A DNA stretch of 64,000 nucleotides from Impatiens glandulifera (GCF_907164915.1 NC_061862.1:90630846-90694845); one strand, 5' to 3'; positions 33,201-46,721 are shown, counted from the stretch's first letter. Notes: generated from the letters alone by a model not told the origin. Translations and numbers: made by a program.

Positions 33201-35294
33201 TATAATTCGGTCGACTAAGAGAAAATGAGTTTTTCACAAAGAATGAGGCTGGAAGAATCCTCGCCTAAATCATTTATTTGATCAAAGTTCTATACAATTC
33301 CGTCTCACTTCCAATTATATTTTCTGCATTTGGTGGACAATGCAGAATTAGGCAAGAATTTTATAAGATTAGCTATGGTTATTCATTTATTTTTATTCTT
33401 GGAGCTCATCGATGTTTTTATTATCTCATTTGATTGAATCTTGAACGACCTTTTACAAACTTTAGCATCTCATATTTAACGCAAACAAAAGTTTAGAAAA
33501 ATATCTCATTGAGGAGGGCATAAAATAGCACTTAGACATAGAATCAATCTTCCCATTTAGCCAAAGGGGCGAACAAAACCCCTCTAGCTCTTTGACCAAA
33601 TGTGCTTCCAAACAAGAATGTGCAAACCTTAAAAAAAATAAAACCAAATTTTTATATGTATTTTAAAATGTAGCCATAATTTACAAATATATATAAGTTT
33701 ATTTTATTTTATTTCACTTTAAGTATTTTAAATTAACAAAAATATATATCGGAATTGTTTCTTAGCTGGATGTCTACAACTAGCATTCACTGTCGAAGAA
33801 TGTAAAATCATTTCACTCGTTTCTCTTATAAGTTATCATCTATTCAAAAACTCAAATTTATTTTGAGTATGTTCATCGTATGAATTTTCTATAATAAACT
33901 ATCTAGACAAAAATACCCTTTTGGAAATATATTGTTCCAAATCTCTCTTTTCATGGGTAACTTAGATTTTGTTGTTGGAAGAAACAAAAAGATAAGTCTT
34001 TAGAGTTTGGAAATGTTATCATTATGCATGAGATCAACCTAGCTAGGTATGATGAAGGTCCTCAACTGGCCTTCTTTTGCGAAATTATTCCTTTTTAAAT
34101 AATACATATTTATGTGTGAAAAAAATGTATCTTGATAAATATCCAATCTATGGAGTAAATACATGTACAACTACAAATATGTAAATGAACCTAACAAAAA
34201 AAAAACATTTAGATGATTTCATAATTAGCTCTATATTTATGGTGTTAATGAAAATAGAAGATGGAACACTTCATTTGTGTCAATAGGTAACATAGTGAAC
34301 TTTATCAAGATAAATTTTGAAAAGATAATACTTTTCATTATTCACTCGATCTTAAAAATCACGATTTTGTGGTAAGAACCAAAACAAGATTTGAAGAGAA
34401 CACTTCATTATAATAAAAATCAACTACAATTAGGCAAATGTGTATATTTGAATGAAAATTATAACATAACATTTTTTATATAATAGAAAAGAAAAAAAGT
34501 TGAAAAACTCACATGCATTGTAATTTACAAGCCGATATGGAACCTTCATTGCCATAAAATTCAAATGTCAAGTTTTATTGGCGCTCATACAAGTTTCTAG
34601 CGCGTGTAGGAATAATGGTTGATCGGTCCAATCAAGTCATAGGACATACAATTTGTAAAACTTAAGGAAATTTAGATTCAAAATCAACATTTAAAAGACC
34701 CAATTCACTCATGAGAATGATGGTCCCCAAATCCCAAAAAGATGTCACCACCAAACTGCCCATGGTTTGCAAACCATCACCATACAATTTTTCTTTTTTT
34801 TTATTTACTTGAGGAATTCAGAGTGTAGATAAAAAAATCTAATTTATTTTGTATTTTGTTTAAATTTACTCTATACAAATGAAGATGTCATAGTATATAT
34901 TCTTCAATATTCATGTAGTACTTTTTAGAATTTTGCAAGTCTGTTTTTGAATATTTTAAGTGGAGATTTTTTATCAGGTAAATTTTTTTTTTCATTGCAT
35001 CAATAAAATTATTTTAATAAATTTTCTCTATAAAAAATATTGTTTTTGGAAAAGAAAGTAAAAAGTATAGAGATAATTAAGAGTTGGGCCCAATTAATTG
35101 CAAGATAAGTAAGTATCATTAGAGCTATTAAATATATGTGGCCTGTCCATATTGATTGTTACATAAATGAATCTAAACAATTACAGAAATTGAAACATTT
35201 AAGTTTTATAAAAGTATAATTTTTTTTCTTCTCTTTTCCATAACTATTTGAATAATTATTTCATGAAATAAAAATATTGATAACAAAATTGTAT
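30253..35294. other. Intergenic, AT-rich, no gene recognised
   Basis: Five kilobases with no supported gene. A perfect 16-base palindrome ATGGTTTGCAAACCAT is at 34762-34777. A GC-richer minus-strand frame at 33462-33647 has no recognisable domain. Confidence 0.5.
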
Positions 35295-35396
35295 ACAATT
35301 GCCAGTAATCTTTGAAGATACTCAAAATCACGATAAGCAAGCTTTCTTCCCAGTTCAGATATTAGTTCATCTGCGGGACCCCTCAAGTCTTCCAGG
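35295..35396 (-). pseudogene. Orphan exon of an unidentified protein
   Basis: On the minus strand an open, GC-richer stretch encodes LRGPADELISELGRKLAYRD followed by FEYLQRLLAI. It is bounded by a T-rich tract ending CTGGAAG (acceptor-like) and by a donor-like GTATAC. The amphipathic, charged composition looks like real protein in a poly-A/T-rich neighbourhood. I cannot name the protein, and no adjoining exon was found within about 1 kb. It is probably a gene fragment moved or left behind by rearrangement. Confidence 0.4.
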
Positions 35397-35734
35397 GATA
35401 AAAAGAAAAGTAAAAAAAAAAACGATCTAGTTCTAATAATTTAAAAAAAAAAAAACAAAATCCTTTCTAAATCTCTTAAATAAAAGGCAGTTTTCGAATT
35501 CAATAAAAAACCTTAATAATTGTCATTGGAATGCAAATTTTATAACTTTTTCTTCTATTTTTCTATAACCATTTGATTGATATTATTTTATTAAATAAAA
35601 ATATTAATAAGTTTTATTTTTTTTTTACTTTAAGTAATGGTTCGATTCTCACTCAAACGTTTTAAATATAAATAAAATTATTTTAAATTGAATTTTTCAA
35701 GTAACAATAACTCAAGTAGTATATTAAGTTAAGT

Positions 35735-35777
<43 letters not shown>

Positions 35778-36144
35778 CTAAATTATCATTTATAAAATTA
35801 TCTTATTTAAATTCAAGCTGAGACAAAAATGTTTTTAAAAAAAATCTAGGTATTTTTTTAAATTCAAATTCAGATTCATAACCAAATTTAACTCAAGAAA
35901 ATATTTCAAAATTGGCCATATTATATATTTTATTGGTTGTGGGGGTTGGATATTTTTTTTTAAGTAAACAAATATTAAAAACAATAATATAAAGAAAAAT
36001 AGCATCAACAACTTAAAGGAAATAAAAACTATGAGAAGAATCCAAATATTATAAAGCGTTATGAGTTGAAACTTCTCCTTAATTTAAAATGATAATAACA
36101 AAATTTATATAAGTTATGATATACTTTAAAATGATCATAAAGAC
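35397..36144. other. Intergenic with (TA)n
   Basis: No gene seen. (TA)n microsatellite at 35741-35775. Confidence 0.6.
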
Positions 36145-36152
36145 ATTAAGAC

Positions 36153-36635
36153 TAGGGATGACAATGGGGCGGGGAATGCAATTACCATCTCCGCCCCGTT
36201 TTAATTTCGGAGATTTTTTTAATACCATCCCCGCTCCGTTCGGTTTTTTTCGATTTCAGGGAATCCCGCGGGGCACCGTTAATAATTTTTATTTATAAAA
36301 ATAAATAAATATTATACAATAAAATTATATAAACCAATTTTTTAATATAATATATATTGTAATATATTAAAATTTTATATTATTATAAAGAAATAATTTT
36401 AATACTCTTATAAAATATAGTAAATAAATAAATATATTGATGATTTAATATATTTAATTATGTTTATGGTATTCGGGGCAGAATCGGGGTGAAAACGGGG
36501 TAAAATCGGGGCGGGTCGGGGCGGGGGACATAAATACCATCCCCGCCCTATCCTCGTTCGGTTTCGGGTAAAAACCGTCCCAAACGAGGCAATTCGGTTC
36601 GGTTTTCACGGGACGGTTTTAAATTGCCATCCCTA
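36153..36635. mobile_element. hAT-type MITE, 483 bp
   Basis: The ends TAGGGATGACAATGG and (reverse strand) TAGGGATGGCAATTT are inverted, and the element is flanked by a perfect 8-base target duplication ATTAAGAC (36145-36152 and 36636-36643). Subterminal GGGGCGGGG/CCCCGCCC-type repeats surround an AT-rich centre. The same end family as 26959-27737. Confidence 0.85.
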
Positions 36636-36643
36636 ATTAAGAC

Positions 36644-39527
36644 CACACATTTTGATAAGTCAATAACATGTAACTCATTAACAATTTCGAGTCTCGTAAA
36701 TATGTCTATTACGTTTGAACAATATACACCAAAAATAACAATGACTTAAACTCGTCCCCTCTCAAACAACACCAACACCGGTCACACTTTCCAAAATCAT
36801 TAGACATAATCCATTTCTAATTGAGTTTAAAGAGCTCCACAACATGCCATATATTAGAAACACAAGGACACTCTCAAGTAACTATAGACTTATAAGTTTT
36901 CATACTCGGAACATTTATAAAACTTACTATTCCATCTTCCATCTTCCATCGTTAATACATAAATAGTACTGAATAGCCTTATTGGTTCTTTATCTTTTTT
37001 TTTAAAAAAAAAAAGGTAAAAATGCTTCTACTTTATTGTTTATTATGAAATTAAATGAATAATAGCAATAATATTGCTACCATCTATGAAAATTAAATTG
37101 ATCTTCAACTTCCCCTCATTCAAGTGCATTCATTCAAAAGACTTACAACTCTCTATGTGTGTGTGTGTGAGAGAGATGTCTTATAAGCATTGATTCAAAA
37201 GACGCCATTAACGGATCTGGTTAAATTGTGCCAGCCAAGATCCACCAAGAAGCTCTAAAGTCTACCATTAAGAACACCATTATAAAAGATGTCATAAACA
37301 AACTTTCCCCACAAATAAACATACTAAGACTATTAAATATATATAGGTGAGGGAAGAGAAAAATAAAGGTAGATAACCTCATTAAATAGTTCGAATAATT
37401 TCTAAGGGATTAAAAATTACGAGTTTAATTATCATTTAAATCGTTTAAATTAGAGTGGAAGATAAATTAATGATAGAAAAAACATTTTTTTTTATTTAAA
37501 CTAGTATGAAAAGATGTTAATATATTTATAATTTATATTGACTAAAATATGTCTCTAAATTATATAGAACTTAGATCAAGTTTTTTTTTTATATAATTAT
37601 TATTGTTGTTTTCAATCAATTTAAAACAGAAAAAAATTATTCTATTCCTTTTAATTTTTTCTGGTATTTTATTAGAAAAAAAATTACATTTGTTTAGAAA
37701 TTCAATCTTTTCAAATCTATCTTATTTGAACCTATAAAATTCAACTCGAAATTTCTATAACATATATTTATTTCTCTTGAAAATTAAAGATGGTAATCCA
37801 GCAATTTTATTAAACAAATGTCTCATTCAATTACTTATTTTAAACAAACAAAATCATGATTCAAAGATAAATTACATATTATGAAATCTCTATACAATCA
37901 AACTCTTTTCTTTTTATTTTGGGTTGAGCTACACCCAACAAAGCCCTAATACATAGATTCGTTTATGACCCGCAAGTTCTTATGAGAACATTATTTTATT
38001 GGATAATTATTGAATGAACACTCTCTAAATAAAAATATGACAATGAAATATTTATAAATTATAATTTGAACCATTAAAATAGGAGAGGACCGTTCGGACG
38101 TAACATTATATTGAAATAAGTCTTATCAGTAATCAATTATATATATTTTTTAGTTGCATTTTCCTATGAGTTCTTTAAATGCCACATTAATAACACATTA
38201 ATTCGTCCATATTTAAGCCCCCGATTTTCTCCCAGATCCGATCACGTGACCCGACCTTCTCTCACGTGATTGATCATTCATCTAACATTCCAAGACCTTT
38301 TTAATAATTTAATTTTTAAACAATTCAATAAAATTATTAAAGAGAAAGAACTAAACTGCAACGAAACCCTATATATATTCTATGAGTTTTTTTTCATGAT
38401 TTATATGTTATTTGAATTAAAATAATAATATTTTTAATATGATTTTGATCTTAAAGTTTATACTTCAAAAGGCTGATGAGTCATTTTTCTTTAGATGGAC
38501 TCTTCACAATGTGGGCTTGGGCCAAGGTTTTTCACAATACAGCCTTGTTGCTACTTGCTAGCAAGTTAATTAAATTTGAGCATATTCTATAACAATTACT
38601 TCTCTTTTTTCATCTTCATATAAATATTAAATTCCACTATTACTTAAAATAATTATGAAATTTATTTATTTTAATTTGTAAGTTTTAAAAATAACTGATC
38701 AATGGTTTTTTGGTTAAAATCATAGAAAAAAACAAAAATTCTTAAAAACTAGGTTGTTGTAGAATAATTCAATCAATTAAAGATATTACATTTTCCATTG
38801 AAGAAATCAATGTTTAAGTAATGATGTAAATTAAAATAATGTATAAATGGACAAGAAAAATGCATTGCAATTTTATGATAACAAAAGTTATCGAAAATTT
38901 GAATGACTTATCACATACATAATCTTGGTTTTGTGACTTCATATATAAATTGAAATAGTTCAATACCATTCCTACTTTAACCAAATAATGATTTAATATT
39001 ATACTTGGTAACAAAAGAAAAAAAAAAACATTAGGGTTGTATTTAACTAAGAAGATAACTAAAAAAATGAAGTTAGCTTATTTGTATTAATATTAACATT
39101 AAAATATTTTTTATAAATATTATTGTAACCTTAATATTAAGGTAATAAGTTCAATTCAATTTTAAACCTTTTAGGTTGAAGGGTAGGTTTTAAGGTAAAA
39201 AAAAATATTAGCTCTTTTTCACATAAAAAAGAAAAAAACTAATTAAATTGACATTAAATATTATATATTTTTATCTATTTAAAAAAATATTAAATTACAT
39301 ATCATCCAACAAGGATTAAAAGAAGAAAACACAATAAAATTACATGTAATCACGTTCTCTGTCTAATCACTTTCCTAAAATTTGTCAACTAAAATCAATA
39401 ATGATGATATTATAATTAGCACACAAAATTCAAAATCTTATTCATCTAATAAATTAAAGCTTGTATTAACAAATATTATGAATGGCTAGACAAGACATAT
39501 CAAGGATTCGGTGGTGGGATGAGCTTA
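36644..39527. other. Intergenic; paired G-boxes noted
   Basis: No supported gene. CACGTG occurs at 38243-38248 and 38263-38268, 20 bases apart, within a GC-richer 70-base patch, but no transcription unit can be assigned to it. A short GT/GA microsatellite lies near 37157-37175. Confidence 0.5.
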
Positions 39528-39889
39528 GATCATCTCCAATCCACAAACTTATTATTAAACTCAAAATGCCGTAAATATCAAATCAAATAATAATTCATCT
39601 CCAACCCAAAAACTCATTTCTAAACAAAAAAAATATTCTTAAAATATTCATTTCTTACACTAACTTTTTAACTTTATTAATATTATATATATATTTATCA
39701 ACTTTACATATTTAACCACAATCTTTTTCATTCATTTAATAATATTAAAATAAAATTAATTATATATAAATACTTCATAAACAATAAAATAATTCAATAA
39801 TACATTTAAATAAACAAACATATTATATTAAAACAAACATTATTAATAAAAAAACACTTGGTACACGTACACATAGCATAAACAATGTA

Positions 39890-40259
39890 TCAATTCTTGG
39901 AATTGATGTACTCTTCCCTTAGATGATTGATTAATGCATTACGAAGTTCAATGTGTGCATCTTTATTTTTTATTTTTCCGTACCGAGATATGAAATCTTG
40001 AAACCGAGTATTTTCATCTATCACCATCTCGACCTCTAGTGAATGCGTTTCCATTTCAATTTCGATATGTGCATTAAAGTCACGTTCATCCTCAACAATT
40101 ATATTATGCAAAATTATGCACGTAATCATTATCATGCAAGACTTTTTTTCTCCAATATCGTATCGGTCCTGTAATATAAAAACGTGATTGAAGAACTCCG
40201 AATGCACGTTTAACGTGTTTTATATATGCCACTTGTTTCATTGCAAAGTATTTTTTCTT
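39890..40259 (-). pseudogene. Harbinger transposase, C-terminal part
   Basis: Minus-strand frame with KKKYFAMKQ at its start (next to the copia insertion), RAFGVLQSRF, then ILQDRYDIGEKKSCMIMITC and IILHNIIVEDERDFNAHIEI. These are the conserved C-terminal blocks of PIF/Harbinger DDE transposases (DDE_Tnp_4). It is separated from the N-terminal part (45777-46721) by a copia element. A one-base shift lies near 40170-40200, between RAFGVLQ and the ILQDRYD frame. Confidence 0.85.
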
Positions 40260-40264
40260 TCGAC

Positions 40265-40987
40265 TGATGGAAATGCACCACAACAGTAAACAACAAATGC
40301 GAAATTTATCCTACGTTTGGCAACACTTTCCCAAACCGTTTAAACCTGTGAGGAAGCTAACAAATAGGTATGCAAAATGCAATCAACACAGCCCTAAAAC
40401 AGTGAGTAACACACCAAGCAAGCACACACAAACAACACAAAATTTTAGCGTGGAAAACCCCTTAATGGGTAAAAACCACGGGACACCTAGTGCCGCTTAA
40501 AATCCACTATCACCAGTAAGAAAGCAATACAAAAGTCTTCTCTAGACAATACTAGAGGCATACAAATTCATAACACCCTTGGAAACATGCACATCAAGGA
40601 TATAGAAACAATCAAAGAACAATAAAGGAAGAATATCACCAAAAACAACTGCTACTGTTCCGGCAACAAAACTCCGACCTCCAGACCTCAGAATCCGATC
40701 TCCACCGTTCAGAATGTTGGCCCAGAAGTTGTGAAGCTGCTGTCCAAAAATTAGAACGATCCAACGGTGCAAACTCTGGCAATCATCAAAATACTAAGGC
40801 TGCTAAAATTGAAGTTTTTCCCTTCTTTTCTTTCTTGATTTTCTCTCTCTTTATTTTTGCTCCTATTTCTTGCAAAAGAAGATTTCTCCCCTTTTATATT
40901 GCTCCCAAATAAGTGAATAAAGTGGGGCCCAAATGGGCCTATTTGCTGGGCTTTTCCTCATGGACTAAGGAAACAAAAAACCCAACA
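40265..40987 (-). repeat. 3' LTR of Copia-1
   Basis: 723 bp, TGATGG at its plus-strand start and CCCAACA at its end (element orientation TGTTGGG...CCATCA). The polypurine tract (reverse strand GGAAAAGGGGGAGATT) adjoins at 40988-41003. Confidence 0.9.
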
Positions 40988-41006
40988 AATCTCCCCCTTT
41001 TCCTGA

Positions 41007-44000
41007 CTATGAGGAAAGGTTCGCCATCCCGGCGATCGAACAACACACCTTCAACTTTTCCCTTGCCAATGCCTTTGTCAACATATCGGAACCATTATCA
41101 TCAGTGTGAACTTTATCAAGTTCAAACAACCCATCTTCAAGAGATTCTCTAATCCAATGATACCGCACATCAATATGTTTCGTTCTCTTATGAAACATGG
41201 AATTCTTAGCAAGGTGTATTGCACTTTGATTATCACAAAGAACTACGTAGCGCTGTTGCTTGAAGCCAAGCTCCTACAGAAATCTTTTCAACCACAATAG
41301 TTCTTTGCAAGCTTCCGTTGCTGCCATATACTCAGCCTCTGTTGTCGATAAGGCCACACACTTTTGCAATCTTGATTGCCATGAAACAGCTCCCCCTGCA
41401 AATGTCATCAAATATCCAGAAGTGGATTTCATGTTATCCTTATTTCCATCCATATCAGAATCTGTGTATCCCATAAGCACCGGCTTTTCATTTCCAAATG
41501 TTATACCCAATTTGGAAGTACCGCGCAGATATCTGAGAATCCATTTAACTGCTTCCCAATGCTTCATACCAGGATTTGACAGAAACCGACTAACAACACC
41601 AACTGCATGAGCTAAATCTGGCCTTGTACATACCATAGCATACATCAAGCTACCAACCGCTGAGGCATATGGAACCTTATTCATATCTTCAATGTCCTCC
41701 TTTGAAGTAGGACAATCTTTATCTGTTAGCTTAAAGTTGGTAGTAAGAGGAGAACTAACCACTTTAGCTTTGTCCATGTTAAACCTACAAAGCACCTTCT
41801 CAATGTATCGCTCTTGTGACATATGCAACTTCTTGGAAGCTCTATCTCGAGTGATCCGTACCCCAAAAATTTGTTTCACAGGCCCCAAGTCTTTCATTAC
41901 AAAAGACTTGCTCAACTGCTGTTTCAACTTAGCAATTCTTCCTGCATTCTTGCCAACGATAAGCATGTCATCAACATAAAGCAATAAAATGATGAAATCA
42001 TCATCACCAAACCTCTGAAAGAAAACACAATGACCTGAAGTAGTCTTTCGGTAGCCTTGCTCCCCCATAACAGACTCAAACTTCTTATACCACTGTCTCG
42101 GTGCCTGCTTTAGCCCATATAGACTTTTCTGAAGTCTACACACATAGTCTTCTTTACCTTCTACCTGAAACACTTCAGGCTGCTCCATATAGATTTCTTT
42201 ATCCAATTCACCGTGAAGGAAAGCAGTCTTGACATCCATCTGCTCAACCTCAAGATCAAGACTGACCGCTAAACCGAGAACCACCCGAATAGAACCCATC
42301 TTCACAACCGGAGAGAAAATCTCATCGAAATCAATACCCTTTTTCTGGCTGAATCCTTTGACTACCAATCTAGCTTTGTATCTGGGTTGTGAGGTGAACT
42401 CATCAGTCTTCACCTTATAAACTCACTTGTTCTTTAATGCTCTCTTGCCTTTAGGCAACTTCACCAACTCATAAGTATTGTTCTTATACAAGGAATTCAT
42501 CTCATCTTGCATAGCTTCAGTCCATTCTTTCTTATGCTCATCTTCTATAGCTTATGCATAACACTCAGGCTCCCCCTCATCATTGAGAAGAACATACTCA
42601 TTTGCAGAATAACGTACAGAAGGATGACGATCTCTCGTAGACCGTCTGAGTGGAACACATGGTGGCATGTCTGGAACTGGTAACTCTGGATGATCAACTT
42701 TATCTACATCTTGCTCTTGAGCATCAACATCATCAGTAGCATGGTCATCAATAGGAACATCATCTCCAACCTGTGTGTCAACATGTTGTAGAGGTACTGG
42801 ACCCAAATTAATAAGATCATCACTATGTCGAGGAACTGTCTCTATCTTCTCAACATCCTTAAAAATCTGATATTCAATAAACACAACATCCCGACTTCGA
42901 ACAAGCTTCTTCTGAACTGGATCATAAAGCCTGTATCCAAACTCATCATCACCATAGCCGAGGAACGCGCAAAGCTTAGACTTCACATCAAGCTTTGACC
43001 TTTCATCTTTTGGAATATGCATAAATGCCTTGCATCCAAAGACTCGCAAGTGACTGTAAGAAACATCTTTGCCGCTCCAAACCCTGTTAGGAACATCAAA
43101 CTGCAAAGGAACACAAGGGGTTAGATTAATAACATGTACCGCCGTGTTCAACGCTTCACCCCAAAAGGAACGCGGCAACCCTGAATGTGAAAGCAAACAT
43201 CTGACTCTCTTAACCAATGTTCTGTTCATCCGCTCTGCTAAGCCATTCAACTGTGGTGTCTTTGGAGGAGTCTTTTGATGCCGAATACCATGCTCTCTAC
43301 AGTAAGCATCAAATGGCCCAATGTATTCACCTCCATTGTCTGTCCGAATACACTTGAGCTTTTTTCCAGTCTCTCTCTCAACTGAGGCATGAAACTGCTT
43401 AAACACATCTAAAACTTGATCTTTAGACTTTAAAGTATAAAGCCATACCTTCCGGGAGTGATCATCAATGAATGTGACAAAATATGAGCAACCACCAAGT
43501 GTTTTTGTCTTCATAGGACCACAAACATCAGAATGAACAAGATCAAGTATGCTCTCTTCTGTAGGGAGGATGGCTCTTAAAAGAAACTCTGTTTTGTTTA
43601 CCTGCAAGACAATGAGAACACCTCTTCAATTGGACATCATTTACACCTGATAACACTTCCTTCTTTGACAACAAAGCCATGCCCTTTTCACTCATATGAC
43701 CAAGTCTCTTATGCCATATCTCAGTCATGTCAGCATTCTCCACAGCATTAACAATGCTCTTGGAGATCTTCGGTTGTACCACATACAACTTTGAGCACCT
43801 TTTACCTCTTGCCACAATCAAAGAACCACGAGTGAGTTTCCACAAACCATTACCAAAGTAGTTGTTGTACCCATCATCATCAAGTAAACCTGTAAAAATC
43901 AAATTTAATCTCATATCTGGGACATGTTTTACATTTTGTAAAACCAACTCCATTCCAGTATCAAATTTCAAACAGACTTCTCCAATGCCAACAACCTTTG

Positions 44001-44977
44001 ATAGCCCACTATTACCCATCTTGACATCCCCAAAATCACCTGGAGTGTAAGATGAATAAAAATCTCTTCGTGATGTAACATGACACGAAGTTCCACTGTC
44101 AATCACCCAACTCGCCTCATCATGTGCAAAGTTCACCAAATTATCATCACAACAAACAAAGAAATCATTAGTGATAGTATTCACTTCAACCTTGTCACTG
44201 CCATCGTCATCTTTCCTTTGATTGTTGTTCTGGTTGTTGTAGTTTTTCTTCTTGTTCTCTTTCTTTGCCTGTCTGCAGAACTTTATTGTGTGCCCCTTTT
44301 TACCACAATAGTAACACTCAATATTAGCATACTTCCCTTTACCGGAGTTGCTAGTACCACGCTGATTTCCTTTGTTACTCGGACCTCTACTCTGACTTCT
44401 CCCCCGCTTTTCAAAGACCAAGACATCTGATTGTGAAGAGGAACCCTGTGACTTTTTTCTCATCTCTTCATTCATAACACTGTCCTTAGCCAATTCCATG
44501 GTGATAATACCATCCGGTGCAGAGTTGGACAAGGATGCCCTAAAAGTCTCCCAAGAATCCGGTAATGTACCAAGTAGCCATAGACCTTGAATCTCATCAT
44601 CAAACTTGATACCCATTCCTGAAAGCTGATTCACAATGCCCTGAAACGCATTTAAGTGATCTGTAACAGGAGTGCCATCTTTGTACTGTAACTTGATCAA
44701 TTGCTTAATCAAGAACAGTTTATTGTTCTCAGTCTTCCGAGCATACAACTATTCAAGCTTGTTCCACAAAGTACGAGCATGTGTCTCCCCAATAATATGA
44801 TTCAGCACATTATCTTCCACCCATTGCCGAATATATCCACAAACCTGTCTATGCAAAATAGTCCATTCTGCATCAGTTTTATTCTCAGGTTTATCAGTAG
44901 CAAAAACAGGTAAGTAATAATCTTTCACATATTTTTGCCTTCCAAACATGATAATTTGAACCATTCAAATTAATCAT
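41007..44977 (-). pseudogene. Copia-1 gag-pol polyprotein, inactivated
   Basis: Order on the minus strand: gag from ATG 44977 (MINLNGSNYHVW), zinc knuckle CYYCGKKGHTIKFC near 44320-44280, protease WVIDSGTSCHVTS near 44110, GAG-pre-integrase HKRLGHMSEKGM, integrase (FVTFIDDHSRKVW, RTDNGGEY), RT (QMDVKTAFLHGELD, YVDDMLIVG at about 41980-41940), RNase H and the end HIDVRYHWIRESLEDG near 41160. Lesions: a shift near 44935, TAG at 44746, a shift near 43558, TAA near 42551, TGA (from Trp) near 42421 and TAG (from Gln) near 41274. Apart from these, all catalytic motifs look intact, which fits the young LTRs. Confidence 0.9.
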
Positions 44978-45034
44978 CCTACTTGTATTAGTTTCTATCG
45001 TTCAAACAGTTCAATTCACAAATAAGCAACCAAG

Positions 45035-45046
45035 GCTCTGATACCA
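45035..45046 (-). other. Primer binding site of Copia-1
   Basis: Reverse strand TGGTATCAGAGC, three bases from the 5' LTR. Confidence 0.9.
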
Positions 45047-45049
45047 CTT

Positions 45050-45771
45050 TGATGGAAATGCACCACAACAGTAAACAACAAATGCGGAATTTATCCTACG
45101 TTTGGCAACACTTTCTCAAATCGTTTAAACCTGTGAGGAAGCTAACAAATAGGTATGCAAAATGCAATCAACACAGCCCTAAAACAGTGAGTAACACACC
45201 AAGCAAGCACACACAAACAATACCGAATTTTAGCGTGGAAAACCCCTTAATAGGTAAAAACCACGGGACACCTAGTGCCGTTTAAAATCCACTATCACCA
45301 GTAAGAAAGCAATACAAAAGTCTTCTCTAGACAATACTAGAGGCATACAAATTCATAATACCCTTGGAAACATGCACATCAAGGATATAGAAACAATCAA
45401 AGAACAATAAAGGAAGAATATCACCAAAAACAACTGCTACTGTTCCGGCAACAAAACTCCGACCTCCAGACCTCAGAATCCGATCTCCACCGTTCAGAAT
45501 GTTGGCCCAGAAGTTGTGAAGCTGCTGTCCAAAAATTAGAACGATCCAACGGTGCAAACTCCGGCAATCATCAAAATACTAAGGCTGCTGAAATTGAAGT
45601 TTTTCTCTTCTTTTCTTTCTTGATTTTCTCTCTCTTTCTTTTGCTCCTATTTCTTGCAAAAGAAGATTTCTCCCCTTTTATATTGCTCCCAAATAAGTGA
45701 ATAAAGTGGGGCCCAAATGGGCCTATTTGCTGAGCTTTTCCTCATGGACTAAGGAAAAAAAAAACCCAGCA
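45050..45771 (-). repeat. 5' LTR of Copia-1
   Basis: 722 bp, nearly identical to 40265-40987; differences are mostly C/T and G/A changes plus one A-run length change. Confidence 0.9.
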
Positions 45772-45776
45772 CCGAC

Positions 45777-46721
45777 CACGTGGCTCATGAATTGTTTGCA
45801 CAAGAGTAGACCATTTTGGATATATGCCATCAGCTAAATAATAGCCTGTGTTATATTCTTTTCCTTGAATTACATAATGAGCTGGAGGATAAATACCTTG
45901 AGTTAGATCCGAGAACAGATGAGATGAATCTAACACGTTTATATCATTGTTGGTGCCTAGAAAACCAAAATATTCTCGCCATATCCAAAGATCATAATCT
46001 GCGACAACTTTGAGAATGATAGTAGGCTTTTCACTACGGCCTGCGTATTGCCCCGCCCACGCGGTTGGACAATTTTTTCACCTTCAATGCATACAATCTA
46101 AACTGCATAACATTCCAGGAAATCCACGTTACTGACCAATATTGAGAAGTCTAGAAATATCATTTGGTGTTGGCCTTCTAAGATAACGTTCGCTAAATAT
46201 CTCAACCACCGCGCAACTGAATGTTTTCATACTTTTAATTGCAATAGATTCTCCAATTTTAATATACTCATCTATGGAATCTGCTGGAGCACCATATGCC
46301 AACATACGGAAAATTACAGTTATTTTTTGTATTAGAGATAATCCAAGTCTTCCCGCATTGTCCAATTGTTGTTGAAAGTAGCGATCATGATCTTTGACTG
46401 CGTCAACATTTCGAAAGAACAATGAGCGAGACATTCGATATCTCCAATGAAACATGGTCTCATTATAGATTGGATTATCTGAAAAATAATCATTGTATAA
46501 TTTACCATCAACATTTTCACAATCACATTGATGACAATATGTCTATGAACTAAACCACGATGTAATACTTGTTTTCTTTGTTGTTCAAGAAGTTGTTGGA
46601 TGATCATGTTGTTATTTTTGTAAAGACGACATAAATTTTATTGTCTTTGATGAATCATCATATTATCATCATCTGATGAAGAAGAAGACGATGATGATGA
46701 ATCACTAACGTTGAAATTCAT
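45777..46721 (-). pseudogene. Harbinger transposase, N-terminal and catalytic part
   Basis: Starts at ATG 46721 (MNFNVSDSSSSSSSSDDDN). Then come the helix-turn-helix-like block FHWRYRMSRSLFFRNVDAVK, FRMLAYGAPADSIDEYIKIG, and the DDE core with LDCMH (first Asp region), TNNDINVLDSSHLFSDLT (second Asp region) and GKEYNTGYYLADGIYPKWST. The transposase cuts and joins DNA at TTA targets. Stops (e.g. near 46640) and shifts (near 46130 and 46070) break it, and the copia element truncates it at 45777. The rest is at 39890-40259. Confidence 0.85.

Larger units (their letters stand above)
40265..45771 (-). mobile_element. Ty1/copia element with two LTRs (Copia-1) inside the Harbinger transposase
   Basis: Two LTRs (40265-40987 and 45050-45771) flank a 4.06 kb interior with a primer site, gag-pol and polypurine tract, all minus strand. 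The target duplication is TCGAC (40260-40264) against CCGAC (45772-45776), one mismatch. The LTRs differ at roughly 20 of 722 positions by eye (about 97% identity), so insertion is fairly recent. The RT and RNase H sequence (ILLLYVDDMLIVG, SGYLMTFAGGAVSWQ) is of the Tnt1/Tork kind. Confidence 0.9.

Noticed and set aside
33462..33647. GC-richer 61-codon minus-strand frame (HSCLEAHLVKELEGFCSPLW)
   Set aside because: Looks protein-like, but no family, splice borders or neighbours could be recognised.
41260..41610. 116-codon plus-strand frame, and similar long plus frames at 41692-44430
   Set aside because: Antisense to the copia gag-pol frame with its clear RT, integrase and protease motifs.
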